Positions 39,576 to 48,172 of a stretch of 63,625 nucleotides of DNA are shown in pieces (the stretch's first letter is position 1; every line of letters starts with the position of its first letter). The translations under genes were made by a program, and so were the position numbers. The stretch comes from an uncultured Bacteroidales bacterium (lineage in GTDB: Bacteria > Bacteroidota > Bacteroidia > Bacteroidales > Paludibacteraceae): NCBI GenBank assembly GCA_902799185.1, contig CADBZO010000003.1, forward strand, positions 16,018-79,642. The letters are read 5' to 3'. The notes beneath the pieces were generated by a model that did no database searches, was not told where the DNA came from, and saw only the letters and a program-made list of their open reading frames with translations.

Positions 39576-42500
39576 TTAGAATTTATAGGTTACTGTTAAG
39601 AAGAAGTTCACGCCCCAAGCGTAGTAGTACTTGGACGGGTATTTCCAAGCATTGGCGGTGATGACGGAGTTGTGGTAGTCTTTCTCGCCTTGCAGTACGC
39701 CGCGCGGGAGACGAGCCTGCTGGTAACCGCCGGTTTTGAAATGCGTGTTATTGGTGAGGTTCGTCACGCTCAGGTTAATAGACAGCGACTGGCGTTTAGG
39801 CAGGTAGATCAGTTTTCCCACCGAAGCGTCGATGATGAAGCGGTTGAGCGGGTTGGTAGCCGCCAGTTCCTCCTGCATGGTCATGAGGTTGTACGGATAT
39901 TTAAGTTGCGGAACACCGTTGGCGTCCAGCACTGCGTTCTCATATACCGCATTGCCGTTCTCCTCCATGGAAACGCGGAGAGCCTTGCCGTCCGTTGTCT
40001 CGATGGCGTTGGCATAGCTGTCTCCGAACCATCCATTGACAGAGGTACCGTCCATACGAATACCGGTGTACAAGCCTTGCATACGACGGCTCGGCGCAAC
40101 AGAGAGGTAGTTCCAATCGTGGTAGTTGACGGTAATGTCGGCGAACCACATCTTGGGGTGGAAGAAGCTCAGTTTGAGGCTGGCGTTGACTTGCGGTCCT
40201 GTAGAGAGGCGTACGCCCTTGAGGAGCACTTTGTCCTTGGTCTCGAACACCAGAGCGCCTGTCGTCTCGTTCTGGGTCATCGGCATACCATTTTCCGCTG
40301 ATTGAACGGCAATAGCATCGCTGGTGTAGCGGTAGTCGCCAACGGAAGCGACACCGGTGAGGGTGAAGTAGGTACCCATCTTCACAGCTATCGCCGCCTC
40401 ACCGCCGATATAGCGTTTGTCGATGCCGGTCATAGCCTGGTTGACGAAGGTACGGGCCTCGTCGTCGTAGTAACCGTTGAGCTCGGTACCGTTCCAGGAC
40501 TGGGTGAAGAATCCCGTGATACGACCACGGACGATAGGGTAGTTGAACGAATAGGTGAGGTCGGCTGAAGCAACTTTCTCACTGGCAGCATAGAAATCCG
40601 TCAGGTTCTTGGCGTTATCGTGGGTGTAGATGTTATCCACCACGCGGTCATGTACACGTTGCGAAATATAGGCATCGCGAGCGTACGGAGCACGCGTCTC
40701 AGCCATGGCGTTCAATTTCAAGTGGTTGCGTCCGTTGATCTTATAGGTAGCACCGAGCTTGAAGGCGGGGTCGAAGAAATGGTGTGCTTCGCCTACCAGA
40801 CGTTCTCCGGCTGCTAATTTCTTGCCGTCGAGCATCTGCTCCCAAGCATTTCTGCCGACGTATTTCCAATAGTCGTCGGTGCCTTTCTCCAAGTCGGTCA
40901 GTGCCGCAATCTTGGTCAGATACCAAGCACGTCCGTTGAACATATCCGTGCTGCGTTGCATGGAGGAGTAACGGAGGGCGAGTGCGTAGTAGAGATCGAC
41001 CTCGTTGAAGGACCACTCGTTCTGGAACCACGCTTTGACATTGCCCATGTTGATGCGGTAGTTATATCCGAAGCGGCGGCCGTTGGCTTTGATGACGTCA
41101 TCATAGCCGTCACGGATTTCGTTCAGACGGACATTGGCTATATCCTCCTGGGTGAATCCGCTGTTGGTAGCCAACTCCTTGATATCACGGTCAGCGAAAG
41201 CGTCTATATCAATCCACTGGTTACCGCCGAGCAGATCGTCAATCGTCTTATAGTGAATACCTTGCGAGAACTTGCCTTCAACGCCGAGGGTCATCTTTAG
41301 GTGTTTGTACTTGGTATTGACGTAGTTGAACGAAGCGGAAGCCTCCTGGATATCATTGTGGCGGCGCTCCTGGATATAACGTGCCGAGCCGTTTGGGTTG
41401 TTGTAGTTATTCGCCAAGTTGGCAGCGTAGATGTTATCCCAATCAATCTGGGTCGTCTTGTTGTCGCGGCTCTTCCAGAGGTTGACGAGTGCGTTATACT
41501 GGTTGATATCCACCGTCGGGCCAACCAGATTGCCATCATCGCCGATGAAACCGGAGCCCAGGCTGCTGCCGGGAATACCGTTGCTGAAAGTATTTCCGAC
41601 GAACAGCCCCCACGGATAGTGTTCTCCGGTGTCGTCACCGAGCTGCATCTCCGAGTGCTTGAGGTTCGCGTTCGGGTTTGCCAGCTGGCCGTCCCACATG
41701 AACGAAGGCATGTTCCGGTAGTAATCCGGACGGGGATCGGGTGCGTTGTAGAAGTTCAGGGCGGAGTTGGAGTACCAGGAGTAGTGGTAACCTGCTGCTA
41801 CCTTGAAATGCTGATCCTCGTCAATCTTATACTCATAGGCTGCTACTACCGTCGGGTCAAAGGATTTGACGATACGGGAGTTACGCACCTTGCCGTCCTG
41901 GTAGCCCCAGTAGGGGTTATAATAGATTGATCCTGTCAGGTCGTACGCCTCCTGTGTCACGGCTGCGTTCTGGCCACGCTCGGTAGGAGCACCGAAGGTA
42001 ATGAGTTTCAGGCGGGCGTTGTCCCATATTTTCTCAGCCGAGAGGAAATAGCCCAGCGAGTAGTACTTGATACCTTCGCCGATGATTCCTTTGTTGTCGA
42101 TGTAGGGCGAGAAGCGGTATGCCAACTGCGCTACTACAGCCCATCCGTTGGGCATGACGCCTGAAGCGTAGGTAGCGTTCACGCGCGCTTTGTAGTTACG
42201 GTTGGTACCCGCAGCGCCTACTTTCCATCCTTGTGCATAGCGGCTGGCCCCCATGAGGTAGTTGGTCGATTGACCGATACCACCAAAGGTGAAGTTAGTC
42301 GCCTCCAGGGGGTTGAGAACCTCTTTATAGCGGCTGGCATCGTTGAGACCGCCCATGGCGGAGTAGTTGAAGTTTCCGCGTTCCTGCGAGTTGAAGTTCA
42401 CGCCCTCGATGTAGTAGTTCTCTACGTTCGACTGGTATCCGCGGTTACGGTACCGTGCTGTGGACCAACCGAAGGAGGTGGTGGAGTTGAACACATCCGT

Positions 42501-42944
42501 GGAAGCGGAGGCGGAGGAGGCCTGTGCCTGCGAGCGTCCTTCGTCGTCGCTCATCTCTTCCTCGGTGAGGTTCAGCAGGATCTCGTCCTGTGTCTGCGAG
42601 ACGATGTCCTGTTGGAGCGAGAGTTTTCCTAACTCCGTTGTCTGGTTCGCCTGCAGGTTAATCAACTCGAGACCGGCTACATAGCCGTCCGCCTCAATCA
42701 GCACCTCTTCGTCCATAGGCTCCAGATAGAGCAGCGTGAACTCACCGGCGGCGTTTGTCGTAGTGGAGATGTTCTGGTTGGCCAGCGTAATCTTCGCGCC
42801 TACGATAGGTGTCTGTGTGGCTTCGTCGAGAACTTGGCCTCTAAGTGATGTCTGCGCTACAGCACAAATGCTGATGGAGAGAGCAAACATCAGAGAAAAG
42901 AGTTGTTTCTTAGCCAAAATGGCACGATTGACTTCGTTTTTCAT
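39576..42944 (-). CDS. TonB-dependent receptor with carboxypeptidase-regulatory-like domain
   Basis: An 1122-residue outer-membrane receptor. Signal peptide to about residue 30 (FALSISICAVAQ), CarboxypepD_reg-like domain about 31-115 (LRGQVLDEATQTPIVGAKITL), a plug-like region with NYYIEGVNFNSQERGNFNYS, then a large barrel ending YYAWGVNFFLTVTYKF. A Ser/Ala-rich linker (QAQASSASASTDVF) sits near residue 145. Only 34 nt separate it from asnS, with no recognisable promoter, so it may be read from upstream. It pairs with the DUF5689 lipoprotein; substrate unknown. Confidence 0.9.
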   Translation of the reverse strand: MKNEVNRAILAKKQLFSLMFALSISICAVAQTSLRGQVLDEATQTPIVGAKITLANQNISTTTNAAGEFTLLYLEPMDEEVLIEADGYVAGLELINLQANQTTELGKLSLQQDIVSQTQDEILLNLTEEEMSDDEGRSQAQASSASASTDVFNSTTSFGWSTARYRNRGYQSNVENYYIEGVNFNSQERGNFNYSAMGGLNDASRYKEVLNPLEATNFTFGGIGQSTNYLMGASRYAQGWKVGAAGTNRNYKARVNATYASGVMPNGWAVVAQLAYRFSPYIDNKGIIGEGIKYYSLGYFLSAEKIWDNARLKLITFGAPTERGQNAAVTQEAYDLTGSIYYNPYWGYQDGKVRNSRIVKSFDPTVVAAYEYKIDEDQHFKVAAGYHYSWYSNSALNFYNAPDPRPDYYRNMPSFMWDGQLANPNANLKHSEMQLGDDTGEHYPWGLFVGNTFSNGIPGSSLGSGFIGDDGNLVGPTVDINQYNALVNLWKSRDNKTTQIDWDNIYAANLANNYNNPNGSARYIQERRHNDIQEASASFNYVNTKYKHLKMTLGVEGKFSQGIHYKTIDDLLGGNQWIDIDAFADRDIKELATNSGFTQEDIANVRLNEIRDGYDDVIKANGRRFGYNYRINMGNVKAWFQNEWSFNEVDLYYALALRYSSMQRSTDMFNGRAWYLTKIAALTDLEKGTDDYWKYVGRNAWEQMLDGKKLAAGERLVGEAHHFFDPAFKLGATYKINGRNHLKLNAMAETRAPYARDAYISQRVHDRVVDNIYTHDNAKNLTDFYAASEKVASADLTYSFNYPIVRGRITGFFTQSWNGTELNGYYDDEARTFVNQAMTGIDKRYIGGEAAIAVKMGTYFTLTGVASVGDYRYTSDAIAVQSAENGMPMTQNETTGALVFETKDKVLLKGVRLSTGPQVNASLKLSFFHPKMWFADITVNYHDWNYLSVAPSRRMQGLYTGIRMDGTSVNGWFGDSYANAIETTDGKALRVSMEENGNAVYENAVLDANGVPQLKYPYNLMTMQEELAATNPLNRFIIDASVGKLIYLPKRQSLSINLSVTNLTNNTHFKTGGYQQARLPRGVLQGEKDYHNSVITANAWKYPSKYYYAWGVNFFLTVTYKF

Positions 42945-42978
42945 ACCGATTGTTTGTTTGTGTTTTTTATGAAGTTTA

Positions 42979-44376
42979 TTAGAATTCAGCAGTCTTCGGT
43001 GTACGCGGGAATGGGATCACGTCTCGTATGTTCTGCATACCCGTGACGAAGAGCATCAGCCGCTCAAATCCCAGACCAAATCCGGCGTGCGGCGCGGAGC
43101 CGAAACGGCGTGTGTCGAGGTACCACCACATGTCTTTCATCGGGATGTGTCGGCGCTCGATCTCAGCGTTCAGTTTGTCCAGACTCTCCTCACGCACCGA
43201 ACCACCGATGATCTCGCCTATCTGCGGGAAGAGAACGTCGGTTCCCTGAACGGTCTTGTCGTCGGCGTTGAGTTTCATGTAGAAGGCCTTGATTTCCTTC
43301 GGGTAATCGGTCATGATCACCGGTTTCTTGAAGTGCTCTTCCACGAGGTAACGCTCGTGCTCCGAACTGAGGTCGTCTCCCCAGTTGCAGGGGAACTCGA
43401 ATTTCTTACCGTTCTTAATCGCCTCCTGAAGGATATTGATACCCTCGGTGTAAGGCAGACGGACGAACTCGGTATCCACTACCGATTTAAGACGCTCGAT
43501 GAGTCCTTTGTCCATGTACTGGTTGAGGAACTCCAGATCGTCCATACAGTGCTCCAGCGCCCAGCGGACGCAGTATTTGATGAAGTCCTCCTCGAGGTCC
43601 ATCAGTTCGTCCTTCTGGATAAACGCCACTTCCGGCTCAATCATCCAGAACTCCGCCAGGTGACGGGGTGTGTTGCTGTTCTCGGCGCGGAAAGTAGGAC
43701 CGAAGGTATAGATTTTTCCCAACGCCATGGCGCCTAACTCGCCCTCCAGCTGTCCGCTGACGGTCAGCGCAGTCATCTTACCGAAGAAATCATCGCTGTA
43801 GTCGATCTGTCCGTCCTCGGTCTTCTTGAGGTTATAGAGGTTCTTGGTGGTCACCTGGAACATCTGGCCGGCTCCCTCGCAGTCGCTGGCTGTGATGAGC
43901 GGCGTATGGAAATAGAAATATCCATGCTCGTGGAAATAGGTGTGGATAGCCATCGCCATATTGTGGCGGATGCGGAAGACGGCACCGAACGTATTCGTAC
44001 GCGGACGCAGGTGCGCAATCGTGCGCAGGTATTCCATACTTAACCCTTTCTTCTGCAGGGGGTATTTCTCCGGGTCGGCGGTGCCATAGACCTCCAGTTC
44101 CTTGAGCTGGATTTCCACAGCCTGGCCGGCTCCCTGGCTCTCCACCAAAATACCCGTGGCGGAGATACACGCACCGGTGGTCACCGGTTTGAGTTTCTCC
44201 TCGTCAAACTGTGTCAGATCCACTACGATCTGGATGTTTTTGATTGTCGAGCCGTCGTTGAGGGCGATAAACGATACCTGTTTGTTGCCGCGGCGGCTGC
44301 GTACCCATCCACGCACGTTGATCTCGGCTCCGAAATCCCTGCGTTGGAGGGCGTCAATAATTACTGTTCTTTGCAT
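42979..44376 (-). CDS. asnS: Asparagine--tRNA ligase
   Basis: A 465-residue class IIb aminoacyl-tRNA synthetase. The OB-fold anticodon domain is at about 15-100 ([22 protein letters not shown]). Class II motifs are 1 ([21 protein letters not shown]), 2 ([21 protein letters not shown], about 220) and 3 ([21 protein letters not shown], near the end), given here in parts of each motif. [11 protein letters not shown] is typical of AsnS rather than AspS. It starts at [10 protein letters not shown]. Confidence 0.96.
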   Translation of the reverse strand: MQRTVIIDALQRRDFGAEINVRGWVRSRRGNKQVSFIALNDGSTIKNIQIVVDLTQFDEEKLKPVTTGACISATGILVESQGAGQAVEIQLKELEVYGTADPEKYPLQKKGLSMEYLRTIAHLRPRTNTFGAVFRIRHNMAMAIHTYFHEHGYFYFHTPLITASDCEGAGQMFQVTTKNLYNLKKTEDGQIDYSDDFFGKMTALTVSGQLEGELGAMALGKIYTFGPTFRAENSNTPRHLAEFWMIEPEVAFIQKDELMDLEEDFIKYCVRWALEHCMDDLEFLNQYMDKGLIERLKSVVDTEFVRLPYTEGINILQEAIKNGKKFEFPCNWGDDLSSEHERYLVEEHFKKPVIMTDYPKEIKAFYMKLNADDKTVQGTDVLFPQIGEIIGGSVREESLDKLNAEIERRHIPMKDMWWYLDTRRFGSAPHAGFGLGFERLMLFVTGMQNIRDVIPFPRTPKTAEF

Positions 44377-44380
44377 AAAA

Positions 44381-44434
44381 ACATTTACTTATTTTCTCAT
44401 TTACATATTTTCTCTTTGATCAATTTGATCAATC
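44381..44434. repeat. Short tandem repeats between asnS and dnaB
   Basis: Two word types: CATTTACTTATTTTCTCATT (same family as 30027-30072) and TTGATCAATTTGATCAATCA, running to the dnaB stop codon. Confidence 0.7.
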
Positions 44435-46007
44435 AGAATGCGGGTGCGATGTTTTCGCCCAAACTATTCAGGGTAGCTCCGTCGGGGCTCATCTGTTGTC
44501 CGAAAGAGACGGCTCCTATGGAACTGTTCATACTCGACTGTATCGACATACTCTCTGCGGCGGAAGCCATCGGCATCATCTCATCAGCATCGACAGCCTC
44601 GTCCTCATTCTGGAACTTGGCGTACTTGCCTCGGAAGCGGAGCCATATACTGTCTGTAGCACCGTTACGATGCTTGGCTACGATGATCTGCGCCAGACCT
44701 CGCAGGTCTTTGCCCGTCTTGTCATCGTTGTAGAGATGGTAGTATTCGGGGCGGTGGATGAAGCATACCATGTCGGCGTCCTGCTCGATGGCACCGGACT
44801 CACGCAAGTCGCTCAACTGCGGTGTCTTGCCCTCCACACCTTGACGCGCCTCCACACCACGGTTGAGCTGCGAGAGGGCGATGATAGGTATGTCCAGCTC
44901 TTTAGCCAAGGCTTTCAGGCTTCGTGAGATGATAGACACCTCCTGCTCACGGCTTCCGAAAGAAGAGCCCTGGGCGTTCATGAGCTGCAGGTAGTCGATG
45001 ATAATCAGACGGATACCATGCTCACGCACGAGTTTGCGCGCTTTGGAACGGAGCTCGAAGATCGAGAGCGAAGGCGTGTCGTCCAGATAGAGCGGGGCAC
45101 CCTTCATGATATTGATCTTCGTGTTCAGCCGGCGTGTGTCCTCCTTAGTCATCTTACCGGTCTTAATCTTGTCACCTTCCAGTTCGCAGACGTTCATAAT
45201 CAGACGGTTGACAAGCTGTACGTTACTCATCTCCAGCGAGAAGATCGCTACGGGTATCTTGCGGTCCACCGCCATGTTTTTCGCCATGGAGAGCACGAAA
45301 GCGGTCTTACCCATGGCAGGGCGGGCGGCGATGATTACAAGGTCCGGCGTCTGCCATCCCGAGGTGATCTTGTCCAGCGCATGGAAACCGGACGGGATAC
45401 CGGATATTGAGCCGTCGTTCCTTGACGCTTTTTCCATGCGGGCGAAAGCCTCTTCGATGACGGGGTCTATCTGCGTCACGTCGCGTTTCTGGGAGCGTTG
45501 AGATATCTCGAAGATACCAGCCTCGGCTTCCTGCATCAGTTCCTCAATATCCTGGGTCTCGTCAAAGCCTTTCTCCTCTATCTGCGCCGCCATGGCGATG
45601 AGGTCCCGTGCCGTAGCTTTCTGGGCAATCACCTGTGCGTGGTAGCGTAGGTGGGCGGTGGAAGCCACACGCCGTGTCAAGTCGGCTATATAGACGGCTC
45701 CGCCGGCTTTCTCCAGCGTGCCGAGGCTCCGCAGTTTCTCAGCTACGGAGAGTATGTCTATCGGCTGGTCCTTGCTTGCCAGTTCCCGGATAGCTTCATA
45801 GACCAGTCTGTTCTGGTCCTTGTAGAACACCTCCGGGCGCAGCAGGTCGGCTACCGTACCGTAGGCGTCTTTCTCAATCATGATGGCACCCAGCACGGAG
45901 TCTTCCAACTCCTGTGCCTGCGGGGGTAACTTACCCATCTCATTGGCGCCTACTTTGATGATTGTCGTCTGCGGCGTGCGTTTACTGTTTTTGTTGGTTA
46001 TGGCCAT
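44433..46007 (-). CDS. dnaB: Replicative DNA helicase
   Basis: A 524-residue DnaB hexameric helicase. The N-terminal domain is at about 25-125 (PPQAQELEDSVLGAIMIEKDA), and the RecA-like motor carries Walker A ARPAMGKTAFVLSMA (near 230), Walker B LIIIDYLQLM (near 345) and SQLNRGVEARQ. A C-terminal extension of about 50 residues (MASAAESMSIQ...) is not part of the core fold. There is no intein. Its start lies inside the 3' end of meaB (26-nt overlap), so translation is coupled. Confidence 0.97.
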   Translation of the reverse strand: MAITNKNSKRTPQTTIIKVGANEMGKLPPQAQELEDSVLGAIMIEKDAYGTVADLLRPEVFYKDQNRLVYEAIRELASKDQPIDILSVAEKLRSLGTLEKAGGAVYIADLTRRVASTAHLRYHAQVIAQKATARDLIAMAAQIEEKGFDETQDIEELMQEAEAGIFEISQRSQKRDVTQIDPVIEEAFARMEKASRNDGSISGIPSGFHALDKITSGWQTPDLVIIAARPAMGKTAFVLSMAKNMAVDRKIPVAIFSLEMSNVQLVNRLIMNVCELEGDKIKTGKMTKEDTRRLNTKINIMKGAPLYLDDTPSLSIFELRSKARKLVREHGIRLIIIDYLQLMNAQGSSFGSREQEVSIISRSLKALAKELDIPIIALSQLNRGVEARQGVEGKTPQLSDLRESGAIEQDADMVCFIHRPEYYHLYNDDKTGKDLRGLAQIIVAKHRNGATDSIWLRFRGKYAKFQNEDEAVDADEMMPMASAAESMSIQSSMNSSIGAVSFGQQMSPDGATLNSLGENIAPAF

Positions 46008-47082
46008 ATGCGGCTAATAAGTTATGGGCAGCGATGAAGCTGCTTACCTCGTTGTTCAACACTTGTCTCTCGGCTACTTCTATGCGGTGCTCCATCTGTT
46101 CGTTCTTGTAGAACCCGTCCAACAGCGCCTGGTTGATGGTCTCATACATCCAATATTTCGCCTGCTCCGTACGATGGGCGTCGAAATAGCCGTTTTTGCG
46201 CGTGAAATCAATATATTGTTCTATATTCTCCCACACCTCTTTCACACCGGTGTGGTCGATGGCGGAGCAGCAGATTGCCTCGGGTTTCCATCCCGACTCG
46301 GGAGGCGGGAAGAGTGCGAGTGCGTTCTTGAAACTCACGCGCGCTGCGTGTGCGCGTTCAATATTATTTCCGTCGCATTTGTTGATGGCTATGCCATCCG
46401 CCATCTCCATGATACCGCGTTTGATACCTTGCAGTTCGTCTCCGGTACCGGTCACTTGGAGCAACAGAAAATAGTCCACCATGGAGTGCGCCGCCGTCTC
46501 GGACTGGCCTACGCCTACGGTCTCCAGAAGGATGGTATCAAAACCGGCAGCCTCACAGAGGACGATCGTCTCCCGTGTCTTACGCGCCACTCCTCCGAGC
46601 GACCCTGCCGACGGGCTGGGGCGGATGAAGGCGTTGGACTTCACGGAGAGCTCGTTCATTCGGGTCTTGTCGCCCAAGATAGAGCCTTTGCTCCGCTCCG
46701 AGGAAGGGTCGATGGCGAGTACCGCCAGTTTCTTGCCTTGGTCGCATAACTCGCTGCCGAGCGCCTCTATGAACGTCGATTTGCCGGCTCCCGGCACGCC
46801 TGTTATACCAACTCTGACGGAGTTACCTGCGTACGGCAGACAGAGCTCAATCACTTTCTGCGCGATTGCCTGGTCGGCTAACAGGTTGCTCTCCACCAGG
46901 GTTACGGCCTGGCTCAGGATCGTCATGTCTCCACGGCGGATCCCCTCGAAATACTCTTCGGGGGTAAGTACCGTCTTCTTGCGGCGGAAGGTGGCGTACG
47001 GGTTGACGGAAGGCAGGTTCTGTACGCCTGCATTCACCGTCAGTCCTTTGTATTCCGCACTATTTTCAGGATGGTCTATCAT
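45982..47082 (-). CDS. meaB: Methylmalonyl-CoA mutase-associated GTPase
   Basis: A 366-residue SIMIBI GTPase of the MeaB/ArgK family, which protects and reloads adenosylcobalamin-dependent methylmalonyl-CoA mutase. P-loop GVPGAGKST is near residue 100, with DPSSERSKGSILGDKTRM, the switch VETVGVGQSE and the base-specificity motif NKCDG. I use the ATG at 47082 (MIDHPEN); a GTG four codons upstream is an alternative. It overlaps the DUF1573 stop by 4 nt. The mutase genes are not in the window. Confidence 0.95.
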   Translation of the reverse strand: MIDHPENSAEYKGLTVNAGVQNLPSVNPYATFRRKKTVLTPEEYFEGIRRGDMTILSQAVTLVESNLLADQAIAQKVIELCLPYAGNSVRVGITGVPGAGKSTFIEALGSELCDQGKKLAVLAIDPSSERSKGSILGDKTRMNELSVKSNAFIRPSPSAGSLGGVARKTRETIVLCEAAGFDTILLETVGVGQSETAAHSMVDYFLLLQVTGTGDELQGIKRGIMEMADGIAINKCDGNNIERAHAARVSFKNALALFPPPESGWKPEAICCSAIDHTGVKEVWENIEQYIDFTRKNGYFDAHRTEQAKYWMYETINQALLDGFYKNEQMEHRIEVAERQVLNNEVSSFIAAHNLLAAYGHNQQKQ

Positions 47083-48164
47083 TGTACCGTCCACTTCACC
47101 GTGATTTTCTTCTTGGCGTGCTCGTAGTCGTTGCTGATGAGCAGCATCTGGCGGGTGTATGCGCCCGGTTTCAGGCCTTTTGTGCTGACCTCTACGGTGA
47201 TAGCACCTTTCTTGCCGGATTTCAGTGTCTTACCGCCTTTGAGGGTGATGTGCTCGTCCTCGCAATAGAGTCGGCGGATCTCCAGCGGGTTAACACCGGT
47301 GTTCTTATATCTGAACAAAGCCTTGCCTACCTTGCCTGCAGCGATGGTACCGAGGTCAATCTCGCTGGCGGTCTCCAGGATAGGAGCCTGCTGTTTGTCC
47401 TCCACGCTCAGTGCGCTGAAATCCTCGTAGATGTCGGCTTTGATGACGAGTTTGTACTCCTCGCTCTTCTCCATCTTACCGTCGATGACTACGTATGCCT
47501 CTGCCTCTACCGGGCCGTAAAGCTTGGTAGCCTTGGTGTCCAGGGCAAAGAGGAACTTGCCTATCTCGTTGGCTTTGACAGCAGGCAGCGATACCTGGGT
47601 GCCGAGATACGCCTCTGCGCTGGCCGGAGCCAGGACGAGGGCTACGGAGTGCTCTTCCTTACCGAGGTTGGCGTACTCCAGTTCGGCGATTTTGCTCTCG
47701 CCTTTCTTAACGGAGCCCATGTCAAGCGTCTTGCTCTTCATGCTCAGTGCGCCTACCGTCATGGTGTATTTGTTGACCGGTTTGGCCTGCTTCGGAATCA
47801 CCTCACCCTTGATATATACTTTTTTCGTAGCCTCGGTAGCGTTGGAAGTGATGGTTACGGTTTTCTGGAAACGTCCCGGGCGACCGTTGGGGTTGTAGGT
47901 GACGGTAATCGAACCTGTCTGTCCCGGCTCTACCGGCTCTTTGGTCCAGGTAGGCGTGGTGCACCCGCAGCTGGCGCGGACGTTGCTCAGTACGAGCGGA
48001 GCCATTCCTTCGTTCTTGAACTCAAATACTACCGACACGCGGCCGTTCTCCTCGTGGATCTTACCGAAATCATGTTCGGTCTTCTCGAATGTAATCACCG
48101 GCTGTTGTGCCATCATGGCTACTGCTGTGAGAGCCATGCAGAGAGTACTGAAAATCTTTTTCAT
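47079..48164 (-). CDS. DUF1573 domain exported protein
   Basis: A 361-residue protein with a signal peptide (MKKIFSTLCMALTAVAMMAQ). The first ~90 mature residues form a DUF1573/MSP-like Ig domain: FEKTEHDFGKIHEENGRVSV, then ASCGCTTPTWTKEPVEPGQT, with the family's CGCT motif. At least one more similar domain follows (EIDLGTIAAGKVGKALFRYKN). Envelope-located, function unknown. It overlaps meaB by 4 nt and is 8 nt after rel. Confidence 0.9.
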   Translation of the reverse strand: MKKIFSTLCMALTAVAMMAQQPVITFEKTEHDFGKIHEENGRVSVVFEFKNEGMAPLVLSNVRASCGCTTPTWTKEPVEPGQTGSITVTYNPNGRPGRFQKTVTITSNATEATKKVYIKGEVIPKQAKPVNKYTMTVGALSMKSKTLDMGSVKKGESKIAELEYANLGKEEHSVALVLAPASAEAYLGTQVSLPAVKANEIGKFLFALDTKATKLYGPVEAEAYVVIDGKMEKSEEYKLVIKADIYEDFSALSVEDKQQAPILETASEIDLGTIAAGKVGKALFRYKNTGVNPLEIRRLYCEDEHITLKGGKTLKSGKKGAITVEVSTKGLKPGAYTRQMLLISNDYEHAKKKITVKWTVQ

Positions 48165-48172
48165 ACAATTAA

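Noticed and set aside
39576-42944. Classic SusC/SusD polysaccharide utilisation locus
   Set aside because: The partner lipoprotein is DUF5689-like, not SusD-like, and no glycoside hydrolase or sensor is adjacent.
44433-46007. Intein in dnaB
   Set aside because: The helicase motifs run continuously at normal spacing and length is standard.
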